Part shown: piece after piece, positions 49,984 to 62,582 of the stretch
Numbering within the stretch: position 1 is the stretch's first letter
Layout: each line of letters begins with the position of its first letter
DNA from: Carallia brachiata
Lineage: Eukaryota > Streptophyta > Magnoliopsida > Malpighiales > Rhizophoraceae
Length of the DNA stretch: 64,000 nt
Direction of reading: 5' to 3'
NCBI GenBank assembly: GCA_021464245.1
Contig: JADCRB010000016.1
Coordinates: 15,632,588 to 15,696,587, forward strand
The notes under the pieces: generated by a model
What the model saw: only the letters and a program-made list of their open reading frames with translations
What the model was told of the DNA's origin: nothing
Databases searched by the model: none
Program-made: the position numbers and the translations under genes

Positions 49984-50805
49984 TTTCAAACCAGAGATCA
50001 ATAATTCATATTAATAGTCCGTTGTGACAATGTTTTAGTGAAAAAAAAAAAACATGGAAAATCATCTCATGATGGAGTTTATAATTTGTTTTCGAGGGAT
50101 TTTAATCATTTTATAGTTGGTTTTTTCTGTCTTTTATAGTCCTAGAAAAAATAGGAATAGAACTCATCATTTTTTTAAAGCATTGTGCCTAATAAAATAT
50201 TACTTATATTATATAAAAATTTATATACAATATAAAATTATTTTTAATATATTTCTTCTACTCATAATTCAATTTTGAGTTTTAGTAGAGTATAAATATT
50301 TTGATTTTCAAATAGTTTTTAAATGGTGTGTTTCTAGTTCTAAATTTGATAATTATCATGATCAATTTAGCGAGACTCCCTCGGACTTAATAGTAATTCG
50401 ATTATAAGTCTCTTCATATAAATTAAATCGAATGAATCATATAAATAAAAATACTCTAAATTTGATATAAAAATTCTATAATTAACATACTCATAATAAA
50501 AATTTTTATTAAAAAATAAAATACAATTATTTTACGTGTATTATTGATGCTCATGATATTTAATAATTGTAAATTTAACGGTTCATTATCACTAGGATAC
50601 GTAACCACTATTTTAACAGTCGAAGGATGTGATGTGTGCGATATGACCGAGAGAAGTAGGCAGGTAGGGTTGAACCGAACTCTTGCAAGCGACTTAAACT
50701 AAAGTTTTAACCAGATTACATTAAGCTATTTAATAGACATTCTCTGCAGGAAAATTTAGAAAAGAGTAAGAGGAAACGAAATTGAGTGTTGTACAGAGAC
50801 AGGAC

Positions 50806-51445
50806 TATAGGTCTCAAAATGGGTCATCGAGTTGGGTTTGGGTTGGGTCACTTCGAGTTCGGGTCACTTCGGGTCGGGTTACTTACAGGTCAAGTTATTT
50901 TCGGGTCATTTTGGGTTGGGTCACTTCGGGTTCCGGTCGGGTTCGAGTCAACCCACGAGTTGGCCATGTCATCAAAAATGATGACGTGACATTTTTTATT
51001 AAAAATTTTAAAATTTTTAAAATTTCAAAAATTTTACAAAAAATTCTTAAAAATCAAAGAAAATCATATGGTTGAAAAATAATTGAAATTTTTTCTTTTA
51101 AAATATTTTTAAAAATTAAAATAAAATTTAAAACTGTATAAAAAATCTCAAAATATTCTAAAAAAATTTATAATTAAGATTTATATTGAAAATAATATAA
51201 TCTATACTTTTTATAATATAAAATATGCTAAATTTTTTTATTTTATTTTTTTGTTCCCTTAAGAAAAAAAAAAGTTCGGGTCAAACGGGTCGGGTTAGGG
51301 TTGGGTCGGGTTTGACCCAAAAATTTTCGGGTCATTCGGGTTCGGGTCATTTTGGATTAGGCCATCCTTCGGGTCGGGTTCGGGTCGTATTTTTCGGGCA
51401 GGTTCGGGTCTACCCATCGGGTCGGGTCAGATTTTGACACCTCTA
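50806..51445. mobile_element. Non-autonomous hAT-like element rich in GGGTCGGGTT
   Basis: The left end is TATAGGTCTCAAAATGG; the reverse complement of the right end is TAGAGGTGTCAAAATCTG. The flanks are GACAGGAC (50798-50805) and TACAGGAC (51446-51453), an 8-bp duplication with one mismatch, the size expected for hAT. Both sub-terminal parts are degenerate repeats of GGGTCGGGTT (50825-50955 and 51275-51430), while the centre is AT-rich. Gly/Arg/Val-rich open frames across it are products of the repeat. Confidence 0.7.
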
Positions 51446-53148
51446 TACAGGACGAACCCCAAATCATAAAAATTACACTTAAAAAAAAAAAAAAGGCACA
51501 CTTGATCGCGTCCGGCGAAGATGAAACATGAAAGACGCTTCTCGGTTTGCATTGAAGCGCAAGATAGGGTTGGAAAATGATGTCCTATTCATAAATCAAG
51601 ATGTCATTTTTCAAGAAAAATAATTAATTTTTTCTTTGAGCAAAGTTCATGTTTCTAGGGACTATATTTTTTTAATAGTGTCCCATGAGAAAATTTGGAA
51701 AATATTTTTCGCAGTTATGTTTTTTTTTCTTTCGTAGCAAACGCATCCTTAATTTTTTTTTTTATATTATATAATTCTGACAACATCCAATAAAACGATT
51801 GCGTTTTGGGTGAAAAAACACCCCTCTCCCCTAACTAGGTAATGTAAGTGACCTCGTTTCATTCAAGGAACCAAACCAAAAAAAAAAAACTCTTTTAAAA
51901 AAAAATACTAACAGTTAGACAATAACAAAATAGCCAGAAATACTAAGCACTGAGCAGAACTGATTTCCTTTTAAACTAAAGCCTCACCCTTAAGTTAACC
52001 CCAAAGGCATTGTTTGGATTCAGTGGAAAATATTGAATGAGAAAAAAATATAGTAATTAATATATCATTTTCTTTGTCATAATTTTCTCATCTATTCAAA
52101 CAAACCACTCTTCTCATAAATTTTTCTCTCACAACTTTTTTTCTCATTTTCTTTTCTGTCATTTTCATTTTCGCTTATTCTTCATCTATCCAAACAACTG
52201 TTTTTTTCACAATTTTCTTTCCCTTCATTTTCTCTCAATCCAAACATGGTGTAAATGCAAAATATTTCCCCCACCCAAAATCTAGATTCCTAAAGTCAAA
52301 AGAATAAAAATAAATATCACAATTTTTTTTATAAAATTTCAAAAAAATTCTTATTTTTTAAAATAACATTAAATTCACTTAAAATTTAATTTTAAAAAAT
52401 AAAAGTAAAGTTACAAAAAAAATTCTTTATCACATCAATAAAAAAAATTAATTCGTGAAAAATTATGAAAAAGATTCCGTGTTATATGACACTGCTCAAT
52501 CCCAAATGCAACTGGGCGACATAGGCAGTATTGCGGAGACTGCAACTACAAATTCGGCAGACAAAACAGAGAAAAAATAGAACATTAGAATTTTTTTTTT
52601 TCAAATTTATATTCAAATGTAATAATGTTTAAATTTTTTATAATCACCGTAATATTTTTTATAATTAAAAAAATGCATTTCATTATTTTTTATTATAAAA
52701 AAATATTACAATAATTATAAAAAACTTAAGTATAATTATATTCTAATACAATTTTAAATACAAAAATTTTTAGTATTATAATGATGCTCTATCCGATATT
52801 TGGCTGAAATCAAAAAATTCTTGCTATTATATACAACAAGCAGGTGGGGGCCGGTTCCCCTTCATTGGCGGGCCAAATCTCCTCTAGCCCAACTTTGTCT
52901 TTTTGGCAAACTAATACGGCGGGAACGCAGGATTCGACGGCGGCCCCGACCATGTAGACCTCTCATTTGTCTAGTTACTCTAGTCCCCAAATGCAAATAC
53001 AGATGCATTTTATGGTTATAAGAACCGAACCGAATCGATTCAATCGATGAAATTGGAAACCTTTATATATTATGATCCAATTCGATTGTGCCTTAAATCG
53101 GAGTGAGAATGGACGCTCTTGGGGAAGCAACCAGGCCCTTTTTCTGGT

Positions 53149-53208
53149 TTGGTCAAGCGAATAGTTTATTATTATTATTATTATTATACATTGGTTAAGT
53201 AAATAGTT
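53149..53208. mobile_element. Micro-insertion with imperfect direct repeats around (TAT)n
   Basis: TTGGTCAAGCGAATAGTT (53149-53166) and TTGGTTAAGTAAATAGTT (53191-53208) match at 15 of 18 positions and flank a (TAT)n-acat core. Probably an older member of the class seen at 1604-1644, with the A-run replaced by a microsatellite. Confidence 0.35.
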
Positions 53209-54701
53209 GCTGTCAACTGTTCTTTTGTTTGTGACGGTGGGCCAGCGCGTGTCGTAATTAGTTACCCTCATGAGGTTGCCGTTAAATCTTTAATGGTGTG
53301 TTTGGTGTGCAAAGAACGGTTAAAGAAAAAAAAGAATTGTAATTATTATTATTTATTTTTTTATATTTTTATTTAAATAATTTATTTTTTGTTTTTTTTT
53401 TTACAAATCGTTATTTAATTTTTTTACCATATTTTTTTCTTAATTTTTTTTTTCACTTTAAATAATTTTTTTTCATTTCCATTTTCTTTTCTTTTCTCAA
53501 TATTTACTTTCACTCCAAACACGCTATAACAAAAAGCGATGATGAAAATTTCAGATAAAAAAAAAGAAAAAGAAAGAGATGCCGAAAATGATAATATTTT
53601 TTTAATACAAAAAAATGTGGTTGAAAGTTTTACGTTTACAGTATTTGTAAGTTAGATTTAAAGTAATTTTTATTTAAAAAATTCACTTAATTATCTTCAT
53701 AATATTAGATCCACCACCGCACTACTGATAGATCTGAAAAAACTTTCTCTAAAATTGATCGTAATATTAACAAATTTTAAATATAAAAAAATGTTCTAAT
53801 TATTAATCTCAAAAAATTGAGCCATCATTAATCTCAAGAAATTGAGCTAACGTGTCTGAAGGAACTTAAACTTGAGTTGTGATTTGTGAAGGAGGAAAAA
53901 CCTCTGAGCCAGCATCCTGAGTGGCCCGAAAATCGCAACATCATTTGTTTTGGATGAAATTTATTAATTTGTTGGCAGAGTTCAGCAAGAAAAGAAAATT
54001 TACAGAATTTATTTAAGATCTTATAAATGTCCATATAAACAAATGATTAAAAAAAGATAAATAATCACTTGAAGTTATCCCTAAGGTTATAAGACGTGTT
54101 TTTTCTGAGTTGACCAATTTAAAATTTTCATGTTGTCATTTACCTCGAATAAATAGAAATTGAAGTATGATTATAGATTCAAGACTTATTAGCGTTGTGT
54201 TTAAGAATAGAAAAAACCCATACAAACTAAATAATATTCGAATTATAAATCTACCCTTAAAATAGTTGAATAAAATACAATCAACGAGAATCAGTCTGAT
54301 TTTAATTCACAAATTTAATAATTAATATGTATGAGATACAACTTTTTTTTTTTATTTAAAGAAAAGATGAATAAATGTGGAAGCTTCATATAAATATAAT
54401 AAAAAAAATTTGTCTCATTTCCACCTTAAACAAACTGTTCGTTTTGGTTTTTAAAGGAATGCTCTATATTAACTGTACCAGTGCGTTTGGCCTTTGGATG
54501 AAGAGAAGGCGAACTGGGAGAGAAAAGTTGCCCCTGGCGATATGGTTTTACTGCCTTATCTCAAGTTTTCCAACTCAAAGACCCAAAGAAAAGCGCAAAA
54601 AATTAACATCAAGAATAAGATACCATCGGTCCACAGCCATGACAACTAAGGCATTTGAGTGCGAAGAGAAGATCAGCACCAAGAGACCAGTTGGAGGCAA
54701 C

Positions 54702-54780
54702 GGGTTTTCCTCTGAGCTTATGATGTTATTGGTTGTCTTACGATTTGTTGAGAGATGTAACAATTTCAGAATTTGCTTCT
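54702..54780 (-). pseudogene. Diverged copy of the FMO-2 3' end
   Basis: The string GGTTTTCCTCTGAGCTTATGATG…ATTGGTT…AGAGATG and what follows align with GGTTCCCCATGAGCTAAATGATG…CATTGGTT at 54876-54951, the end of FMO-2. This suggests a local duplication of the last coding bases and 3' region. Short and gapped, so tentative. Confidence 0.4.
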
Positions 54781-54888
54781 AGTCTAGGTGGTGTGTTTGA
54801 TGTATTCTGCGGCGGTAACTCGTCAAATCACTGATCAAAACCATACTTGAAGCATCAACTTCAGGGATGATAGGCGGTTCCCCATGAG

Positions 54889-57800
54889 CTAAATGATGTC
54901 ATTGGTTAGCTGTGAGAGGNTGCAATCACCACTGATTCTGTTTGAGATGTATTTGCTGAAGTCTGCATTGGCTTCCAAGATCAATGGATCATCATCCCAC
55001 TCATCACGGTATGTCTCAGGATGGCTGAGCCTCCTCTTGCTAGTTGCCGCATACATCTGCTCTCTCCATTCTTCAACGCCTGGACACCCACTCTGGTCCG
55101 CAAGCCAGTTGTTGTACTCAAACTGCAAAATGAAGACATCCAAAATTTGTTCCCAATACAAACTGCAAGGTTCTCGACAACAGAATATAGAATGCATTGA
55201 TGGCACTATGCCGCCATCCCAATTTTGATGGTGAAAAATAGCATCCAAAAGATCTAAAGTTGTAAGTAATCTAAGTTCACATGCGCGAGAGTCCAATTTT
55301 AACGTCGGAAGTGTCTTTTTATTGTCATTCCTAGCAAACCTAACGAAACATCCACAATTTCACCAACTTCACCAAAAAAGATTATTTTGCATGGATGTTC
55401 AAACCAAGCCAGCAGATGATTGATAGAGTTTTACAAATACATTACGCACAGGTACTAATGGGCAACGACGGAAGAAAATCAATGAAGTCCAATCATTTGA
55501 AAGGGTTACCTGAGAAACACCCATGTTATGCGTATATCTTTTGGGTATGTTGGCAGCTTCAAGGGCCATGTAGAAAGATTCAATGTCTTTCATCATCTCC
55601 TCTTGCGATGGAAGCACAATCCGACTGGATAAGACACCAGCAATCCACTTGCTTTGGTATTCAAACATGGGGAAAGGGACAATCTAATGCCAAGCAAAAG
55701 CAAAAGAACCATAATTCTGGTAAAATTTGAATATTTAATCTTACTGAGGAAAGCATGTTAGACAGAACTGAACCTTCCACGGTAGCCCAACAAACGAAAG
55801 TGTGGGAGCAAATGCGGGAGGAAAAACGTCCTTGTAGAGTGGCCCCACACGATTGTTGTCCACAGTCACAATGCCATTTGTTTGAAGAAAAGGGAAGTGA
55901 TATTTGTACCTTAAGATAATTGGGTTTTACTCGATTCTCTTTGTTTGAGTATTTAACAAAGGATAAGTTATCAGTTAAATAAATAAAATCTGGAGTACCC
56001 AGTGCAATGTAGAATGATATCAGCAAGAACAACTCTCCCATTTTGAAACACCACATGACCATCTTCACGGGCAAATTCAATCTGCATTGTTGTAACGAAT
56101 ACAATCATTTTAGATCAGGACATCCTCCCGGCATCCAGGCCAAAACATCCTTTATAAACGTCTCATGACAGCTCAACTACTCTCAACAAGGTTGAGTCAT
56201 TTATGATTTTTACCATAGAGTGAAGCCACATATTATCGTATCCAGGATGCTTTTCATATGTTTCACCTGCAACTGATCTTGACACAATATGGACCTCTTT
56301 GGCAACCCCTGATATTTCCCTAGATATATCAGCACCACTTGACGAGCTCCCAATCAAAATTACCACCTGTCCACATAGTACAATATATAACATGAATTTA
56401 AATTTGAATCCAAAACAAGATAAAGAGGTTAGTATAATAAGCAGGAAGAACATAATCACACAAGTGCCCAACAGAAGGAAGCAATGTGCTTGGGAAATTT
56501 CATGCATGGAAAAAGGAAACCAAAATTACAAACCAAAACAATGGACACATTCTGATATTGGCATAAATTGTCATAAATGAAAAGGTAACTGGTGTGCGCT
56601 TGTCCTGAGTTCTACCATAGTCTAATTTTTTGTGCTTATACTATGTATCAGTCACGACTACAAATGTTTAAAGGAGGCTTAACAGTCCAATAAGCCCAAT
56701 TGCACCTTCCCAAGGAATCAAAGCATCCAAGGCAAGCCTTATACCCTCCATAATAGATAAGTGCACGCAAATCAGATCACAAGATTTGTGGCATAACTGT
56801 AACAGTTTATGAAATTATGTTCAAACAATGTCATAGTTGCAACACAGAATATCCAAAGAAGTAAAGACCTGATACATACTTGATCTTGAAAGGGCTTAGG
56901 ATTACGATAATTGTGGCTATGCATTTGCTTCCCTGGCCATGCACCGACGCCTGAGAAGAATATAAGCAATTATAGTCCCCATAAATGTGGAAAAAGAGGA
57001 GGACAACTGTGAGTAGGACCCATTGGCCACAACGTAAATGTTGGATTTTGAACAAGCTTCCTTGTCTCCATAGTAACAACAGCGCGAAAGGCAAATGCTC
57101 AATCAAGTAGTAGGCAAAGAGATTTCGGAAGCACAACATTATCTTGTATTCATTTAACAACTTATAATTAAATTATTCTCAAGCAAGTTAATTACTTTTT
57201 GCTTCTAAAACGATTACTTATTTTACTTTTTAATTACTTTTTGCTTCTAAAATGATTACTTATTTTACTTTCTTACTTTCATAAACTAACTTGACAACAA
57301 GAGGGTCAACAGAACAAACCTACATACACGTTTCAAAAAATCAAAACAGCCTTTTCTAACCAAATAATAGATAAAGATTAAGACTTTCTAGCAAACAACC
57401 TAAATACAAAATCCGATCCAGGAAACCAATCAAAAACCATAACCTTAACCAACAGCAAGACAGGAACAAAGAAACAACCTGGTATTTCAGCTACACGAGG
57501 TTCAGTGTAATGGCCATTACACACAACAACAGCATCATAAATTTCTTCCTCAGCATCATCACATGTCTTCTTCCTGGACCTCACTATCCAATTCTTCTCG
57601 TCCTCCACAAACGCAACCTTAACCACCTCGGTCTGAAACCTCACCATCTCTTCAATCCCAAACTCTGTTGAAACTCTTGCAAGTACACCAACACCTCCCG
57701 GTGACCCGGAAACCTTCTCGGGTCTCTTTCTTTGTCGTTTTTTCCTATAAAGGGAAAATCTTTGAACCCCATTGCTTCTCTGGGGAGGTTGGTCCGGAGG

Positions 57801-58057
57801 GACTTGTAGAGGCTGCTGTGGACCACCGGTCGGTTCGGGTCCAGGCTTAATGGGTCTGGCTCGACGTGGGGATTGTAGACCCAGATGCCGCCGACTTGGT
57901 TGTCCGGTTCGAAGACCACGACGCTGTGGCCCTTCCGGCGGAGCTCACGGGCGGCGACGAGGCCGGCTGCTCCGGCGCCTATTATGGCCACGCGGCGGGA
58001 AATGATTGGAGACTGCGCTGGTGGCATCGCCAGGTGGTTGATTACGGTGGTGACCAT
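54889..58057 (-). pseudogene. Flavin-containing monooxygenase, FMO GS-OX-like, with exon-1 frameshift (FMO-2)
   Basis: Tandem paralogue of FMO-1. Exons: 58057-57479, 56950-56880, 56366-56214, 56081-55999, 55909-55774, 55683-55510 and 55122-54889. Exons 2-6 have exactly the FMO-1 lengths (71, 153, 83, 136, 174). Exon 1 is 579 bases where phase requires 3n+1, and the total of 1430 is not divisible by three. The break lies in a T run at about 57671-57674, after residue F129. As written the frame ends at 138 aa, while the downstream frame continues with FGIEEMVRFQTE-like sequence. With one more base the product would be about 476 aa. FAD motif GAGAAG is at 27-32, the FMO signature is [11 protein letters not shown] and the NADPH loop GSSSSGAD is intact. 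One N (54920) falls in the last exon. All other features are intact, so an assembly error is as likely as a real lesion. Confidence 0.85.
57188..57271. repeat. 42-bp tandem duplication in FMO-2 intron 1
   Basis: Units 57188-57229 and 57230-57271 (TTAATTACTTTTTGCTTCTA…) differ at one position, so the event is recent. Confidence 0.9.
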
Positions 58058-59479
58058 TTCGGATTTGGCAAATTTTCTGAAAATTAGTCTTGCCCCATAA
58101 TAAACTTGCTAAGGCCAAGTTCGGCTATTTTCTAAGTGAAAGGGAAAAAAAAAAAAGATTATTTATTTATTTTTTTGTCAATTTAAATATTTATTTTTTA
58201 TTTTTTTTCATAATTTTTATTTATTTTCTTTCTCATAATTTTTTAATCATTATTTTTTATCAATATAATATTATTATTATTATACATTTTTATTCATTTT
58301 TTTTTTATTTTATTTTCTATTCAATTTCTCACCATTCAATCAACTACCTTAAATGTCAGAAATAAATCTTTTGATTTTGGTATATAGTTTTGTATGGAGT
58401 TTTAATTTATTGTACAGTTCTTTAATTGAGTTGGCAGTATTACCTTTGCACAATTTTCTGATCTGAGTTAGTAGTATCATCATGTTAAAATTTTCTTTAT
58501 TTGGTGTATAATTTTGTATAAAGTTTTGATTCATTATACAGATATTATAATAATATAACAAATCATTATAATTTTTATTGATATTATTTGTGAATATTAC
58601 ATTAATTTTTTTATTTAGTTTCCTTATTTTGTGTGTCTTTATATATCCATATAGCCTCATACAGTTTAATATACATAATAATACAATCTCTCTCAATTTC
58701 TCCCTTCTCTAGCTTCTTTATATTCTCTTTTATAATTTTATCAATAAATAGTTTATATTTTATATTCTTAAAAGTTATTGTGAAAATTTAAATTTAATGT
58801 TATCTATCTTTTATGAGCCATAAAAAAAATATATCATAAACAAGTCAATTTTTATACTTATAGGTCAAAATAATTATTAGTTATTTTTGAATAAATTGAT
58901 TATTGTTATATAATATTAAACTTTAGTAAAGCCCATAAATCAAGAGGCATTCCAATTTTATCGTGGAGTCCTTGACTAATATACGCCTCTTTTTTTTGGT
59001 TAAATTAATTAGGTTTAACCAATGATATACGCCTCTTGATTAATATACGCTTTTTTTAATTATTTTTTTTAAATTAATATACGCCTCTTGTGGAAATCTA
59101 CATTGGTTTTGGAAATCAATAAGCTCACGCTGGTTTTGGAAATCAAGGCCTCTTGTGGATAATGGGCTTCGTGCTATTTGGGCTGTTTAGGTTATACGTG
59201 CTCTTGTTGGACTTGAGCCTACTTTGCTTGCTCCTCCTCTTGAATTGAGAATAATATATCATGTTAATGGTCTTAAGGTTAAATTTATTATAATAAGTAT
59301 TGAGTAATGTGCTGAGCCGGTATGAATCAAACACATATAAGACACAAGAACAAGGTTAAGGAGTGCCGGGTCAAAATCCAATTTTAACACTTTGATATAT
59401 AAGTTAATAAGACTGCAGTTTATTTCATATAATAGAATAGAACATAATAGATTAATGGTCAATTATTCCTCACTAAAAC

Positions 59480-60652
59480 CTCTCTCTCTCTCTCTCTCCC
59501 TCAGCCCTTCCCCAAAGACAACAGGCCAAATGTCCACCACTCCCCTCCTCCTTTTGCTTATCTTCTATTTCTTCCATCGCTACCGGCCAACCACCCCTTC
59601 CCTCCTTCTTTTGCTTATCTTCTATTTCTTCCATCTTTTCTCCCAAAAAATGTCTCCTGCTTCTTGTCGTTCCTTCTGCTTTGTTCTATTTTAGTTTTTA
59701 TAGTTTTTTTTTTTTTTTAAGCTTTTGAGCTTAGAATAGCCTCAATAAAGACACTCATGGTCATCTTAGTACTAGATTTAGGTTCCCCATGCTTCAGTCA
59801 TCATTTTCACTTTACCGGTCTTATTCTTCGGCAATGGCCCTACCGCATTGGCCATCACTGGCGACATCACTACCGTGCCAGAAAATCAGTTCACTGCCAA
59901 AAAAGCACCGTCGAAGATGTCAAAACAGCCCCCTCTACGAGTCTCGCTGCTCCTCCAGCTGTCGGGACCAACGCCGCTGGCTCTGTTGCTCCTGCAGCCA
60001 GTGAGGTCGTCCGAGTTCTCGCTGGAGCCATCATCGATGCAGCCTCCATTACTGGTGAAGCTGCTGTTAGCGCAGTTGACTCTCTAAACGCCGTGCTATC
60101 TACTGCTGCCATCCTCACCGTCGGCTTCCGGTTGTCACTGCTGTTTAGCTCACTGTCGCCGCCTGCCTCAACTGACCGGATTTTTGGATGGATGGATTTT
60201 AGTGGTTTGATTTTGGGTTGGGTGTTAGGCTATGTTTGGTTTGGTTTTTTTGGGAGGTGTGCTTTTTTACTTGTGTATTTATTTGTGTATGTCTGTAGGT
60301 TAAGTTTTAGAGAAATCGTTGCCGGGCGTAACCGGTTGATTTCCCGTCGTAGATCTGCCAGAGTGCAGTATGTGCTACTACATGCAGATTTGTCTGAACA
60401 AAGTATACCTGTTAGAGACTTCGGTTTTAAATAGGTCATACTTTGTTTCGATTTTTCCCTTATTTGGAGGTTTCGTTTAAAAAGATAGTGTGCCCTGTTA
60501 GTTAATGGTCTGTTTGACCATATCATGTGTAAGTCAATTTGGCCGTGTTGTTCTCCTGCATTGTGCAGATCTTTCCGATACTCTTGTGTTGAAACTATAT
60601 ATAGAAACAAATTTATCTAATGCAACATTTCCCTTTGGTCAAAAAAAAAAAT
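59480..60652 (+). mobile_element. Possible non-LTR retrotransposon fragment
   Basis: A GC-richer block with an Ala-rich open frame (59757-60434, 225 codons) of no recognised family is followed by an AT-richer tail ending CATTTCCCTTTGGTCAAAA… at about 60640-60652. This is the style of plant LINE 3' ends. A 28-base string (CTTTTGCTTATCTTCTATTT…) is duplicated at 59551 and 59608. No reverse transcriptase or flanking duplication was found, so this is tentative. Confidence 0.3.
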
Positions 60653-60888
60653 GGCCAACTATTTTTCTTTATCTCATATTTAGTTGGTTAATAAAATATG
60701 TATACAATAGACTAGTGGAGACTTACTATTTCATAAATATGGAATAATACTATTTCTTTCACTCTTATAGACTAGTATATCTTATATTATAGACTACTGT
60801 TGACAAATTATATATTTATTAAAATATCCTATTAATTAAAATAAATTTTAAATATTTTTAAAAAATTAATATATAATTAAAAAAATTC

Positions 60889-61139
60889 ATTTCTCTCTCC
60901 TATTTCTCTCTCTTTCCTCCCTCCTCTATCTCTCTCACCCCTCTTCTCTCTCTTCCTTTTTCTCTCCTCCTTCCTTTCTTTCTCACTCCTTGTCTGTCTC
61001 TCTTTTGCCTCCTCTCGCTCTCTCTCGCGCCTCATCTCTCTCTCTTCCCTTTCTCTCCCCTCCTTCCTCCCTCTCTCCTCCTTCCTCCCTTCCTTTCTCT
61101 CTCCTCTCTCTTTCTCGCTCATTCTTTCATTTTCTTTCA
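60889..61139. repeat. Long pyrimidine tract
   Basis: About 250 bases are almost exclusively C and T on the plus strand, with short CTCTCT and CCTCCTT runs. Such polypurine/polypyrimidine DNA can form triplex (H-DNA). The Glu/Arg/Lys frame on the minus strand is an artefact. Confidence 0.85.
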
Positions 61140-62582
61140 TATAAATTTAAAATTTTATATTTTAAAATTTATTTAATTTTTTTCTCTAAAAAATTAGAAA
61201 AATATTAATCTATTTTTTTAATATTTTAAAATTTATTTGTATAAATAAAATTAATGCTTAATTTTGAAAAATATTTTTTATACAAAATTGAAAAATTATG
61301 TACAGTATAATGTATAATAACATATAAAATAAATATTAATTTTATTCCTTAATTTTAATTATTTTTTATTAAAAAATTAAAATTCATAGTAAATATAAAT
61401 TAATTATTTTTAAGGGTAAAAAATTTATTTTAATATATTATATCATTCTGTCTCATATCATTCAAATATTAAATAGGATATTATTATATACTATTTGATG
61501 ATATTCAAATATAATATAGATTAATAATTTAACTTATCTTATACTATATTACTTTATATTATTTTATACTATACTATTTAGTCTGCATACTACATGCACC
61601 ATAAAGGAATTGAAAAATGAGAAAATTACAAAGTTAGAGTTAGAGAGAAGGAAAAAATGTGGAGTGGGAATAGGCACCCAGTTCACTATGCTCGAACGGT
61701 GTTGTGGCTCTTCAGTACTAAATATAAGGACCATTAAGGCTCATGGTGCTAGAGGCTTTAACAAGCCTGTGGACCCGAGCCGAGAAGTTTCTTGCCTGCT
61801 AAAGACTTGAAAGTTTTGGGCCTAGAGAGAAGTGAGCCCAAAATTCTGATGGGTTTAATCCTCTCCAAGGCGCAAAAAATGGGAAAAAAAAAAACAGAAA
61901 AAGAAAAAAAAATGGTAGAGGAACTCCTGGATTAGAGGGTGATGTTGCATGGAGTTTCAAAACTGTGAGTCTTGCAAAACAAAAACAAAAAAAAGAAATT
62001 TGTGGGTGCAAAGCGGTCTAATATTCCTTCTTTTTGCTGTTCTAATGCTAGCTAAATGCAAGAATCGTTGTGCTCCTATATAGAATTATAGACACGAGCC
62101 ACCACATTTCTCACTTGGTTTCCATTTAAGTTTCCAATGGTAGTTCTGATTCTGAAGAGAAGAAGAATCGTAACTGAACTGTATGTAGGTAGTGTGGTTC
62201 AAATTGTCAATTCTGATTAGATTTTGGTTCCAGTTAAGGTTTCAATTTAACTCGTTTTGATTTATCTGATTCAATGTGATTCAGTTTAATTTTAAAGAGT
62301 TTTAACTTATATTTTTGAATTTGTAAGACATATTCTCAATTCATTGTTTTCTCTAATCAATATATAAGTTATGGTTTCGAGATGTCCGAACAGTAACTAG
62401 ACTGATCCTCCCCACTTGAACCGTTAAGTCAGTTCTAGTTCAATTCCAGATAGAAGCCAGTCCAATTCTTGTCTAGTTTCAGCACAGGATCTCCTTTCTA
62501 CCCCATGTTTAAGATCTCTTTCCTCCAATGTTGCTTCTGTCCAACATCATGGAATGCTACATGTAAAACTTCACAAACTAAT

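Larger units (their letters stand above)
49984..54888. other. Spacer between the two FMO genes
   Basis: Carries the hAT-like element (50806-51445), two small MITE candidates with similar TTTGGATT/GTTTGG ends (about 52010-52255 and 53292-53530), an imperfect micro-insertion (53149-53208) and a duplicated scrap resembling the FMO-2 3' end (54702-54780). 52790-52980 is GC-richer and unassigned. No intact gene. Confidence 0.5.

Noticed and set aside
50782..51437. Gly/Arg/Val-rich frames
   Set aside because: They translate the GGGTCGGGTT repeats of a transposable element.
59757..60434. 225-codon Ala-rich frame as a gene
   Set aside because: Not recognised as any family, low complexity, no intron or promoter evidence; kept only as part of a possible retroelement.
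60877..61140. 87-codon Glu/Arg/Lys-rich frame on the minus strand
   Set aside because: It is the direct translation of a simple pyrimidine tract; no domain and no start context.
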